DNA from: Candidatus Zixiibacteriota bacterium
GTDB lineage: Bacteria > Zixibacteria > MSB-5A5 > JAABVY01
Assembly: GCA_014730285.1 (NCBI GenBank)
Contig: WJIM01000145.1
Location: forward strand, 1 to 7,670
Direction: 5' to 3'
DNA length: 7,670 nucleotides
The notes under the pieces were generated by a model. The model saw nothing but the letters and a program-made list of their open reading frames with translations, made no database searches and was not told where the DNA came from. The position numbers and the translations under genes are program-made. Shown piece after piece: positions 1 through 7,600 of this stretch; position 1 is the first letter of the stretch, and every line of letters starts with the position of its first letter.

Positions 1-1
1 C

Positions 2-1696
2 GGCATAACAGCCGACAGCTATATATCCGGATTGAAAGCTGTTACCGATGTGATTCATGAAAGCGGTTCCAAAGCCATCGCTCATCTGAATCACGGCGGC
101 CGGGCGGCCAATCCCAAGGCCTCCGGATCACCGCCGGAAGCACCCTCGGCGGTATTATGTCCCGCTAAAGGCAGCACACCGGAGGAGATGAGCTCAGAGA
201 GAATCAAGGTTGTCGTTGCTCAGTTCGGCGAGGCGGCGCGCAGGGCGCGTGAAGCCGGTTTCGATATAATCGAACTTCAGTGTGGTTTGGGATATTTGAT
301 TGCCCAGTTCTTATCTCCTGTAACGAATTTGCGGGAAGATGAGTACGGTCTTAAAAGCGGTAACCGCTATCGCTTTCTTGACGAAATCCTGACCACTATC
401 AGAGAAAAAGCGGGTAACGATTTTCCGATTATAGCGCGTATCTCGGCTACCGAGATTGTGGAAGACGGTATGAATCTTCAGGACGCATTCGAGCTTTCTC
501 ATTTTCTCGAGGAGCGCGGAGTCGATGCGCTCCATGTGGTCTCCGGTTCGGTCTGCGATTCGGGGCCATGGTATTTTCAGCACATGCGCCTGCCTCTGAG
601 TAAGAACCTGCAATGGGCCGCTGAGATCAAAGGCAAGGTCAGTCTTCCGGTGATAGTTGCCGGAAGAATGGGTATGCCGGATCTGATTCGCCAGGCTCTG
701 GATGAGGATATGGTTGATGCTGTCGGGCTCGGACGTCCGCTTCTGGCCCAGCCGGACTTCGCTATCAAAATGAGGGAGGGGCGCGATGATGAGATCGTTC
801 AATGCGGCGCATGCCTGCAGGGATGTCTGGCGCGCTTGAAATCGGGACATGAAATCGGCTGCCTGGCCAATCCACAGGCCGGACGCGAACATGAAATGCA
901 TGCCGCTTCCGCCGGGAAGAAAAAGATCATAGTAGTGGGAGGAGGACCTGCCGGTATGCAGGCCGCTTTGACCGCCTCAGCCCGCGGACACAAAGTTGCC
1001 CTCTACGACCGTAAAAAACTCGGAGGACAAATCCATCTGGCCTATATGCCGCCCGGCAAGGAAATGATGGAAAAGCCGATTATGGGCCTGATCGATAAAG
1101 TGAGAAGAAGTAACGTTGAATTGAATATACCACGCAAAGCTACAGCCGATTTGATCGCTGAAGAAAAGCCCGACATTGTTCTGCTGGCGGCGGGAGCCAA
1201 GCCTGTCGTACCGGCAATTCCAGGCCTTGAAAATGTACTCTTTGCCGAAGATATCCTGACCGGCAAAGCAGAACCCGGCGAGAGAGTGCTGATAATCGGA
1301 GGCGGCATGGTCGGGGTCGAACTGGCCGAATATCTGGCATCCCGCAAACATAAAGTCACGGTTGTCGAAATCCTGGATCAGCTCGCTGTCGACATGGAAC
1401 CGATCACCCGCAAGATAACGCTCAAGATGCTCGATGCGCTCGGTGTGAAGATGTTTACCAAAACCAACCTGAGCTGGTTCGATGAGAACAAGGCTTATGT
1501 GATGGAGAAGGAGGGTGACGTTTTCCTGGGCGAGTTCGATTCGGTGGTGGCCGCCGTTGGCATGCGCTCTTCGGTCGAACTCGAGAGTGAACTGCGTGAG
1601 CGCGGGTTTGAGGTGCGTGTTATCGGCGACGCCAAAAAACCGGGCCAGATTTTCGATGCCGTGCGCGACGGCTATGACGTTGCCATGGACTTATAA
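2..1696 (+). CDS. NADH:flavin oxidoreductase / 2,4-dienoyl-CoA reductase-like enzyme (5' partial)
   Basis: This is a cytoplasmic flavoenzyme of the Old Yellow Enzyme class fused to a pyridine-nucleotide oxidoreductase, as in FadH-type 2,4-dienoyl-CoA reductase. In that family NAD(P)H electrons pass through FAD and a 4Fe-4S cluster to FMN, which reduces an activated C=C bond. The frame is open from base 2 with family-like sequence (ITADSYISGLK), so the TTG at 32 is internal; roughly 70-80 N-terminal residues are missing compared with FadH (about 670 aa). Counting visible codons: TIM-barrel domain about 1-260, with GYL (Y98 matches the catalytic Tyr position) and FLSP; cluster motif C268-x2-C271-x3-C275-x11-C287; FAD Rossmann GGGPAG 313-318; NAD(P)H Rossmann GGGMVG 433-438; C-terminal VIGDAKKPGQIFDAVRDG. 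Oddities: QCGLGYL replaces the HGAHGYL of many family members, and YGLKSGNR replaces YGGSxENR. The true substrate is unknown; enoate reductase or BaiCD/BaiH-like roles are alternatives. Confidence 0.93.
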   Translation, partial: GITADSYISGLKAVTDVIHESGSKAIAHLNHGGRAANPKASGSPPEAPSAVLCPAKGSTPEEMSSERIKVVVAQFGEAARRAREAGFDIIELQCGLGYLIAQFLSPVTNLREDEYGLKSGNRYRFLDEILTTIREKAGNDFPIIARISATEIVEDGMNLQDAFELSHFLEERGVDALHVVSGSVCDSGPWYFQHMRLPLSKNLQWAAEIKGKVSLPVIVAGRMGMPDLIRQALDEDMVDAVGLGRPLLAQPDFAIKMREGRDDEIVQCGACLQGCLARLKSGHEIGCLANPQAGREHEMHAASAGKKKIIVVGGGPAGMQAALTASARGHKVALYDRKKLGGQIHLAYMPPGKEMMEKPIMGLIDKVRRSNVELNIPRKATADLIAEEKPDIVLLAAGAKPVVPAIPGLENVLFAEDILTGKAEPGERVLIIGGGMVGVELAEYLASRKHKVTVVEILDQLAVDMEPITRKITLKMLDALGVKMFTKTNLSWFDENKAYVMEKEGDVFLGEFDSVVAAVGMRSSVELESELRERGFEVRVIGDAKKPGQIFDAVRDGYDVAMDL

Positions 1697-2053
1697 TACT
1701 TCAAGAAGAAAATTCTGTTCTTTCTGCGGATTCAAAACGAATTTGGTTATCCTTAAACCGCCCTTTCAAACAAATTCCCAAAATCAAATAATTGCAAGCT
1801 TTTTTAAGCTTTGACCTCAAAATCTCCTAAAAATAGTCTAACAAACAATAAACACTCCTAATATTCTCCTGAAGAAAATCTAATTTTCGGGTCATTTCAC
1901 TCTAACATATTCGAATCATCTTCTCCATGTCTTACAAATTATAGGACAGAAAATTATAGGAAGATAAGGCAGGTTCTGACAATTATTTTACGCATCAGAG
2001 GACTCATCTTCGACTTTTAAAATTTCTATTGGAGTGAAAAAATCTGAGTCGCA

Positions 2054-2083
2054 TATCTCCGCCGTTTCGATGCGGCGAGGATA
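2054..2083. other. Intergenic hairpin, possible structured RNA element
   Basis: TATCTC-CGCCG (2054-2064) can pair with CGGCG-AGGATA (2073-2083) around an eight-base loop. The 11-position stem has one mismatch (C2059 with A2078) and one G-U pair (2058 with 2079). It is the most stable-looking structure in this AT-rich gap and its GC-rich core stands out from its surroundings. No T-run follows, so it is not a standard intrinsic terminator on this strand. It could be part of the dockerin gene's leader, a small RNA, or an mRNA processing remnant; its function is unknown. Confidence 0.45.
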
Positions 2084-2214
2084 ATAAATGTGTTTCTAAT
2101 ACATGCTTAATCAGCACTTAAAAAAGCGGAGCTAAATACGGGCACAGTCAAAGGCAATTGAAAGACTGCTTTTGAGATAAAGGAAATCAAGAGGACTAAT
2201 AGATTGTGGATTGG

Positions 2215-2223
2215 AAAGGAGGT
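2215..2223 (+). other. Shine-Dalgarno-like AAAGGAGGT without a usable start codon
   Basis: AAAGGAGGT is a nine-base match to the anti-Shine-Dalgarno complement, lying 192 bases before the dockerin gene start. No ATG, GTG or TTG follows at usable spacing; ATA at 2226 and ATT at 2228 are the only near-cognate codons, and ATT is followed at once by TAA. It may be chance, part of a structured leader, or the remains of a translated leader. A similar block (GGAGAGGAGGTGATT) occurs in the leader of the gene at 4648. Confidence 0.3.
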
Positions 2224-2403
2224 CGATATTTAAAGGGCTATTTAATTCACCTGCCCTGATTATGTATCACGATTTCTTTATTTGTCGGATAAGACAGCGC
2301 AGCCAGGCCTGTTTCCGGCGAATGATTCAAGTATCTCAATTATTAACTGCTATCCCTTCGGGGAAAACAAACAAGGGTTTAAAGAGCCTAACAAAAAACA
2401 CTT

Positions 2404-2409
2404 AGGAGG
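2404..2409 (+). promoter_or_regulatory. Ribosome binding site fixing the GTG start at 2416
   Basis: AGGAGG sits six bases before GTG at 2416. It decides the start: the frame then reads directly into a classical signal peptide (MKRVILTLLAIAIL), and no ATG closer to this site fits that frame. Confidence 0.9.
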
Positions 2410-2415
2410 TTTTAA

Positions 2416-4104
2416 GTGAAGCGCGTTATTTTAACCTTACTTGCTATTGCAATTCTGCCTTGCATGCTTTTTGCGCAGACGACTGAAGCCGGCAAGCCCA
2501 TCGTGGAGCTTTTCGATGCCGACATTACTGCTCCGGATTCAGTTCATCTTGATAGTTCTAACGTTTATATTCTTAAAGAAGGTGTCTTCGTGGATGGCGG
2601 CGCTATTCTCAGCATCGATCCCGGTACCATTATTAAGGGTGAGCCCGGAACCGGCGCCGATTCCAAGTATCTCTGCGTTGCCCGCGGCGGTAAGATCTAT
2701 GCTATGGGCACAGAGAAAAAGCCCATTATATTCACCGGGGATGTTGATAATGTCGATGATCCTTTTGATATACCTTATGGTACTAACGGTCTCTGGGGCG
2801 GCGTACTGATCCTTGGCAATTCCGTTTGTAATACCCCCACCGGTATTCAGCAGATCGAGGGCATTCCAACTGACGAGCCCCGCGGCGAATATGGCGGCGG
2901 AGCCAGCCCGGACAGCCTGGACAACTCCGGTGTCTTCAAGTATGTCTCCATCCGTCATGGCGGAACCGAGATCGGCGCTGCCAATGAGATTAACGGTCTC
3001 ACCATGGGCGCTATCGGTGCAGGCACGGAGCTTCATCACGTAGAAGTTTACAACAACTACGACGATGGTTTCGAATGGTTCGGCGGAACAGTCAACACCA
3101 AGTATTTGGTTTCCGCTTTCAACGGCGACGATGCTTTTGACTATGACGAAGGTTTCCGCGGTTATCATCAGTTCTGGTTCGTTATTCAGGATTCCGCCAA
3201 TGCCAACCGCTGCGGTGAGCATGACGGCGCCACCGGTGACGAGCAGGGCACACCTTTTGCCGAGCCCTATATCTTTAACGTGACCTACATCGGCGGCGGC
3301 TCCAATACCGAGAACGGTGATAATGACCATGCTTTGAAGATTCGCGACAATGCCGGCGGTCACTATGCCAATGGTATCATCGGTTACTTCGGCGGCGATG
3401 TTGTCGACATAGAGGACCTCTGCGGCGCTGACGGCAGTCCCGAGGACAGCCGTTCACGTTTGAATGCCGGCGATCTGACGATCACAAATATGTATTTCTG
3501 GGACTTTGGCGATGGCCCGGCCACAATCGATCTTTTTATTGAAGAATCATACGACTGTGATGGCGATGAAATCGAAGACTCTACCAGCAACTTTGCCGAA
3601 GTCTATATGATCGATCCCGCCAATAACAACCACTGGACAGTCGATCCCATGCTGATCAATGTTGACCGTAACGAGGGCCTGCATTTGCTCGATCCTCGTC
3701 TCGATCCTGCCAGCCCGGCCAACACTCCGGGTGAGCCTGAGCCGGCCGATCCCCATTTTGACGATGTTGACTATCACGGCGCTTTCCCGCCCGCCCCGGC
3801 CACAAAGGCCGATAAAGGCTTAGACGGTGTCTGGATTTCAAATTGGACCTACATGTGGCAGAGACTCCATGTTGCACTGCTTTGCGGCGATGCTAACGCT
3901 GATGGTAATGTTAATGTATCTGACGCTGTTTGGATCATTAATTACGTCTTCATCGGCGGCCTCCCGCCATATCCGCTCGTAGCTGGCGATACCAACTGCG
4001 ACGGCAGCGTAAATGTCAGTGATGCAGTGTTCGTGATTAACTATGTCTTCATCGGCGGTAATTCTCCTTGCGATACTGATGGCGATACTATTCCTGACTG
4101 CTAA
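2416..4104 (+). CDS. Secreted beta-helix-like surface protein with C-terminal type I dockerin
   Basis: This complete 562-residue protein starts at GTG with a strong ribosome binding site. Residues 1-20 form a signal peptide, with likely cleavage after LFA-20. Residues about 45-360 resemble a family of exported Bacteroidetes/FCB surface proteins, often annotated only as T9SS-targeted or misnamed 'multidrug transporter'. Marks of that family are PGTIIKG (69-75), WGGVLILG (127-134), EINGLTMGAIGAGT (191-204), DDGFEWFGGTVNTKYLV (216-232) and DDAFDYDEGFRG (238-249). The repeating short-strand pattern suggests a right-handed beta-helix (inference). An acidic loop DCDGDEIED lies at 380-388. Residues 491-548 hold two dockerin repeats, and the end DTDGDTIPDC (553-562) resembles a thrombospondin type 3 calcium loop. 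No T9SS C-terminal domain is visible; the dockerin occupies the end. The biochemical function is unknown; surface display or binding is the likeliest role. It is transcribed as the last gene before the terminator at 4135. Confidence 0.92.
   Translation: MKRVILTLLAIAILPCMLFAQTTEAGKPIVELFDADITAPDSVHLDSSNVYILKEGVFVDGGAILSIDPGTIIKGEPGTGADSKYLCVARGGKIYAMGTEKKPIIFTGDVDNVDDPFDIPYGTNGLWGGVLILGNSVCNTPTGIQQIEGIPTDEPRGEYGGGASPDSLDNSGVFKYVSIRHGGTEIGAANEINGLTMGAIGAGTELHHVEVYNNYDDGFEWFGGTVNTKYLVSAFNGDDAFDYDEGFRGYHQFWFVIQDSANANRCGEHDGATGDEQGTPFAEPYIFNVTYIGGGSNTENGDNDHALKIRDNAGGHYANGIIGYFGGDVVDIEDLCGADGSPEDSRSRLNAGDLTITNMYFWDFGDGPATIDLFIEESYDCDGDEIEDSTSNFAEVYMIDPANNNHWTVDPMLINVDRNEGLHLLDPRLDPASPANTPGEPEPADPHFDDVDYHGAFPPAPATKADKGLDGVWISNWTYMWQRLHVALLCGDANADGNVNVSDAVWIINYVFIGGLPPYPLVAGDTNCDGSVNVSDAVFVINYVFIGGNSPCDTDGDTIPDC
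3886..4059 (+). repeat. Duplicated dockerin calcium-binding repeat
   Basis: Two 25-residue repeats, residues 491-515 (3886-3960) and 524-548 (3985-4059), share the plan GD-x-N-x-DG-x-VNVSDAV-x-x-INYVFIGG. Each carries the EF-hand-like loop D-x-N-x-D-G-x-V-x-x-x-D followed by a helix, the classic type I dockerin arrangement. Dockerins bind cohesins in a calcium-dependent way; no cohesin is visible in this window. The DNA is also partly conserved: GTCTTCATCGGCGG appears in both copies. Confidence 0.9.
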
Positions 4105-4134
4105 GCTGATACTTAATCAGTAATAAATAAAAAT

Positions 4135-4163
4135 GCCCGTAGATTTTTCTGCGGGCTTTTTTT
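4135..4163 (+). terminator. Rho-independent terminator after the dockerin gene
   Basis: GCCCGTAGA (4135-4143) pairs with TCTGCGGGC (4148-4156) across a TTTT loop, giving a nine-pair stem with one G-U pair, followed by seven T's (4157-4163). It begins 30 bases after the stop codon at 4104. It separates the dockerin gene from the promoter and leader downstream. Confidence 0.93.
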
Positions 4164-4253
4164 ATGCCGACTCTTGCAGGATAATATTCCTCTTGTATGC
4201 CTACCGATGCTGATCTGCCCTAAATTGGACGGATTTGCTGACTTAAAATGACC

Positions 4254-4282
4254 TTGACAAGCAAACCGCAAAATAGTATTAT
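4254..4282 (+). promoter_or_regulatory. Sigma-70-type promoter for the gene at 4648
   Basis: A perfect -35 box TTGACA (4254-4259) is followed by 17 bases and the -10 box TATTAT (4277-4282). An overlapping TATAAT (4280-4285) would leave a 20-base gap and is less likely. Transcription would start near 4289-4292, just after a terminator, so the gene at 4648 is probably an independent unit with a leader of about 358 bases. If this lineage uses a different housekeeping promoter consensus, as Bacteroidetes do, the match could be fortuitous. Confidence 0.65.
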
Positions 4283-4548
4283 AATCGTAGCCAATTCCGG
4301 ATTGAATTTGCATCAATTAGGATCACATCGGGCACCCCTCAGGAATTTGGAACGCTCTCCGGTAATTGGGCAAGCAAAAAAAGTAAAATTTTATTTTAAC
4401 GCATACCGCCATTTATAAGGGAATCGTTGCGTAAACCTTCAATTTCCGCTGCTTACTCGTGCGGAATAGGTCTGTAAAACATATAAATATGGACTGACTC
4501 ACAGCAATAAAAATATATAAAAAAATATATCGGAGAGGAGGTGATTGG

Positions 4549-4623
4549 TTGCGATTAATCAGGTCGAAGTCTTTCCATAGGAACGGTTTCGACAAATTCA
4601 TTAACACAACTTGTCTTTTCTAA
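4549..4623 (+). CDS. Possible 24-residue leader peptide
   Basis: GAGGAGGTGAT (4535-4545) is a near-perfect Shine-Dalgarno sequence. Its AGGAGG core (4536-4541) lies seven bases before a TTG at 4549, which opens a 24-codon frame starting MRLIRSKSFH, basic in its first half, and ending at TAA 4621-4623. The stop is 24 bases before the ATG at 4648, in the same frame, so this is not an extension of that gene. A shorter alternative, TTG 4545 to TAG 4580, has the ribosome binding site too close. The frame runs through the hairpin at 4563-4593, so ribosomes here would unfold it. The evidence is only the strong ribosome binding site and spacing; the peptide matches nothing I know. Confidence 0.3.
   Translation: MRLIRSKSFHRNGFDKFINTTCLF
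4563..4593 (+). other. Leader hairpin upstream of the start at 4648
   Basis: GTCGAAGTCTTTCC (4563-4576) can pair with GGAACGGTTTCGAC (4580-4593) around an ATA loop. The outer GTCGAA/TTCGAC and inner TTCC/GGAA arms are perfect; between them are two G-U pairs, one C-G pair and one T-C mismatch. No T-run follows, so it is not an intrinsic terminator. It lies wholly inside the possible leader peptide frame and ends 54 bases before the ATG, consistent with an RNA stability or translation-control element. Confidence 0.5.
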
Positions 4624-4636
4624 ATGTAATCTTGAA

Positions 4637-4641
4637 AGGAG
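4637..4641 (+). promoter_or_regulatory. Ribosome binding site for the ATG at 4648
   Basis: AGGAG (within GAAAGGAG) is six bases before ATG at 4648. It fixes the start, and the frame reads straight into a signal peptide. Confidence 0.88.
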
Positions 4642-4647
4642 TTTGTG

Positions 4648-7600
4648 ATGCTGAAAAAGCTTTCAGTGATCCTTTTCCTGGCTTTGTTTGTTTTCGGCCT
4701 GACTGCAGTTGCCGAAAATGTAACCAAGCATGAGTATCTGACAACAAAGAGCAAGCCGGGCCCTGCGGCTAAGCTTATTGCTGATCAGGAGGAAATGCAG
4801 ACGATCGGCACTTATAAGCCGTATTTCGGCCAGTCGATCGGACAGACATTTGCTCCCAGCCGTCAGCTTTATAATACTACTATCACAATTCGCGATATGT
4901 GGCATAATACCGCATGCGGCCGTCAGATAGTCTATGCCGGCTACTACAACTCCGGCTGTGATTATGTCTATATGAACTTCCCGGATTATCAGGTTCAGGG
5001 CTCAACTGAGCTTCGCAATGTTAAAGAAGCGATCTTTGACTGGGCCGGCGGAACCTGGGATTTCACAGTCGGCGGTCTGGCAACCATAGGTGTGCAGCCT
5101 AGCTACTACCCAAATATGGGCGCTGATCCCAAGAATGGTTACGGAGTTGCCGCATATCACAGCTTTCCGACAAATTCAGGTTGGTCATATGTCGGCTATG
5201 CCGGAGCATGCCCCAGTGATATGTATAATTTTGCCGAAGACAGCCTGCCCGGCCCTCCCAATACCGGCAATGTCCAGACCGGTAATTGCGGCGATATTGA
5301 TGCCGAATCTACTCCCTATATCTGGCCGCATATGGATGTTGACACGAATAGCGCCGGCGAAGTTGTGGTTCATATCGCCTGTAATGAATCCTACCCCGCT
5401 CAGCCGGGGGACTGCGGTGACGTTCCCGGGATTGAAACATCAACGAACGTGTATTACCGCAAAGTTGGCTCCAATGCCTGGGAAGGCCCCGTATTTATGG
5501 ATTCGGCCTATCTGATTTCGCAGCTCGTGGTTGCCGATAAGAACAGCAGTGACGTTTACTACTGCTATTTGAAGCCGCTCTACTACAACACAGGGCCTTT
5601 GGATCCCTGCGATCCCCAGGGCGAGTTCGGCGGATACTATCAGCTCGGCCAGGAAATTGTCTATAGAAAATCGACTGATGATGGCGCCAGCTGGGGCCCG
5701 ATAACTTATGTCACCGATTATAAGAGCGGTTATGACGATCAGCTTACCGATCCGGCCAATTACGACCTTTCAGCCATGGTCGATCCCGACGGTAACCTGC
5801 ATCTCGTATGGTTCTCACGTGATCGCGGTACCCCGGACAATCCTGATGATGACGAATGCAGTATCTATTACAGAGGTAAGCTGTGGCATTATGATACCAA
5901 TAATGACTGCATTTCGGTGGCCTATGATGCCAGTAGTCCGCAGTTCTTCAGCGGACTTTTCCCGACCTTCCATACGGCTGTAACCAAGCCGAATGTCTCC
6001 TGGTGCGATGACAAGCTATATATCTCGTTCATGCGCTACGGCGCCAATCCTGTGGGCGACACCTCTTTCGAGGTCGGCGCAGGTAATCCGTCCGAAGATA
6101 CGGTCTATCAGGTCGCCGATATCATGGTAGTCGGTTCCGATTTGGCTACCGGTGACATGGGTAAGACCTGGACTGAGGGCATCAACCTGACACAGACAAC
6201 TGTCGATAGCTGCCTGCCGGGTGACTGTTTCCATGAGGTATGGCCGACTATGGCGCCGTACTCCACCGATAGTTTGATGCTCGTTTACCTGGAAGATAAG
6301 GACCCGGGTATGTACTACAGCCGTGAAGAGGGACTTCAGACAGAGAGTCCGGTCATGTTCATGACCTGGCCCTGCTTCACCATGGCTGAAGTCGGCAGCA
6401 ATGCCGCCCTGGCAGTTACTCCTTCGGATCCGACCTATCCCGAGATAGGTCTGGCTCCCAACGGCAACACCTCGGGTTGTACCACACCGGCCAGCTTCTC
6501 GGCGGAAGTTGAGCTGAATAACAGCGGTAATGTGGGCTTAAACTATACCACATCATCCAATGCCGGCTGGCTGAGCGTGACATTCGGGACATCCGGACCG
6601 ATCAATGCCGGCGCCGGTCCGCGTTATTCCAATAATCCTGCCTGGACAGGAGCTCCCGGCTGTGCCTCGCCTGCCACTATTGAGTGGACAGCCAGCTCGG
6701 CTTCACTGGGCCAGGGTAACTACTCCGGTGCGATCACGGTTGATATCGATGATGCTTCAATCGATGACTTCGACATCTCGGTCAATCTGGTTGTAGCCTG
6801 CGAATATTATCTGCCTGAATTCGCTACCGTAACCGGCGGATGCTGGGATATCGATCTCTATAATACTCCGCAGGCCGGAAGCGGTGGGGACAATGACGAC
6901 CTCGGTAACATGACCTATTATTCCTGCGGACAGGATTCCACCCTGCATCCGCTTTATACTGAGGCCCTGATTGTTGGCTGGAAGGTCGGAGCGGACCTGT
7001 TTGTCTATACCGACAACTCCGATACTCACATGGGCGATCTGCTCCCTGCCAGCCTGCCCGAGTATCAGCGTCGCAACGCCAGAATGCGCGCTTTGAGCGG
7101 CGTAACGGTTACCGACAACACCGATCCTGTGGGCGGCACCGGTTATTATCAGACCGAAGGTTACTTCTGTACACCTGACTCGGTGCTTTACGGTAAGGCA
7201 GAATACTTCGTGCCTTTCAACCAGGATACAGCGGTTGTAATCGAGAAGGTTACTTTGTGGAACGAGTCTGCCACGACCCTGACCGAGGCTCTGATCGGTG
7301 AAGGCATCGACTGGGATATGGAAAAAGACTCCAACTTCGATGCCGGCGGTTTCGATCCTGGACGCCAGCTGATCTTCCAGTATGGCGGCGGCGCTCAGTC
7401 GAATATCTATGCCGGTCTGGCCCCGTATGACGGCCAGGATGCCAATTATGGCGGCGCAGTACTCGATAATCCGGCTTGGATCTATCCCGACACCGGTTAT
7501 AATATCATAGATATCTATGATAAACTGACCAGTCTTGACGGCACCTATGAAGTCTTCTCGGACTCGAACACCGACTTGAACACGGTCTTCAGGTTCTGGG

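Larger units (their letters stand above)
1697..2415. other. Long AT-rich intergenic region without a supportable gene
   Basis: These 719 bases separate the flavoenzyme from the dockerin gene. I find no convincing terminator after 1696: AAGCTT-TTTT-AAGCTT at 1796-1811 forms only a six-pair stem with two G-C pairs. I find no clear sigma-70 promoter; TTGAGA at 2172-2177 with ACTAAT 17 bases on is too poor to call. A weak five-pair hairpin (CAGTC 2145-2149 with GACTG 2164-2168) precedes four T's. Near the gene, CCC-TTCG-GGG at 2354-2363 is a short stem with a stable-type UUCG loop; alternatively CCCTT 2354-2358 can pair with AAGGG 2373-2377. A 64-codon frame at 2211-2405 opens with TTG and ends inside the next ribosome binding site, but has no suitably placed ribosome binding site and no protein-like composition. 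Confidence 0.7.
4290..4647 (+). promoter_or_regulatory. Long structured 5' leader of the gene at 4648
   Basis: About 358 bases lie between the predicted transcription start and the ATG at 4648. CCAATTCCGG (4291-4300) pairs with CCGG-T-AATTGG (4359-4369), ten pairs with one bulged T, closing a domain right at the RNA's 5' end. Inside it, ATTGA 4301-4305 can pair with TCAAT 4313-4317. Further on are ACGCA 4399-4403 with TGCGT 4428-4432, TTCCGC 4444-4449 with GCGGAA 4461-4466, an A/T-only stretch (4508-4530), a ribosome binding site and the hairpin 4563-4593. I recognise no named riboswitch consensus and no terminator stem before a T-run, so any control would more likely act on translation or RNA stability. 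Confidence 0.45.

Noticed and set aside
32..34. TTG as start of the flavoenzyme
   Set aside because: The frame is open and family-like upstream to base 2, and the enzyme family has a longer N-terminus, so this codon is internal.
311..901. 196-codon minus-strand open frame
   Set aside because: It is antisense to conserved flavoenzyme sequence, with no ribosome binding site or domain.
1796..1811. AAGCTT-TTTT-AAGCTT as terminator of the flavoenzyme gene
   Set aside because: The stem has six pairs with only two G-C pairs and no T-run follows, so it is too weak for an intrinsic terminator.
1910..1917. TTCGAATC resembling a tRNA T-loop
   Set aside because: There is no flanking T-stem, acceptor stem or anticodon arm on either strand.
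2211..2405. 64-codon plus-strand open frame ending in the next ribosome binding site
   Set aside because: The TTG lies before the only Shine-Dalgarno sequence, the internal ATG at 2262 has none, and the peptide has no recognisable features. It is kept only as part of a comparison with the second leader.
2281..2405. Possible c-di-GMP-type riboswitch fragments (GGGAAAACAAAC, AAAGAGCC)
   Set aside because: The conserved core elements and their spacing are absent, so the likeness is superficial.
2539..3363. 274-codon minus-strand open frame
   Set aside because: It lies antisense to the dockerin gene, whose strand has a signal peptide, ribosome binding site and recognisable motifs. The minus frame shows no domain and arises from codon bias.
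4413..4607. 64-codon minus-strand open frame in the leader
   Set aside because: It has an AT-rich composition and no ribosome binding site or family resemblance, and it overlaps the leader structures better explained on the plus strand.
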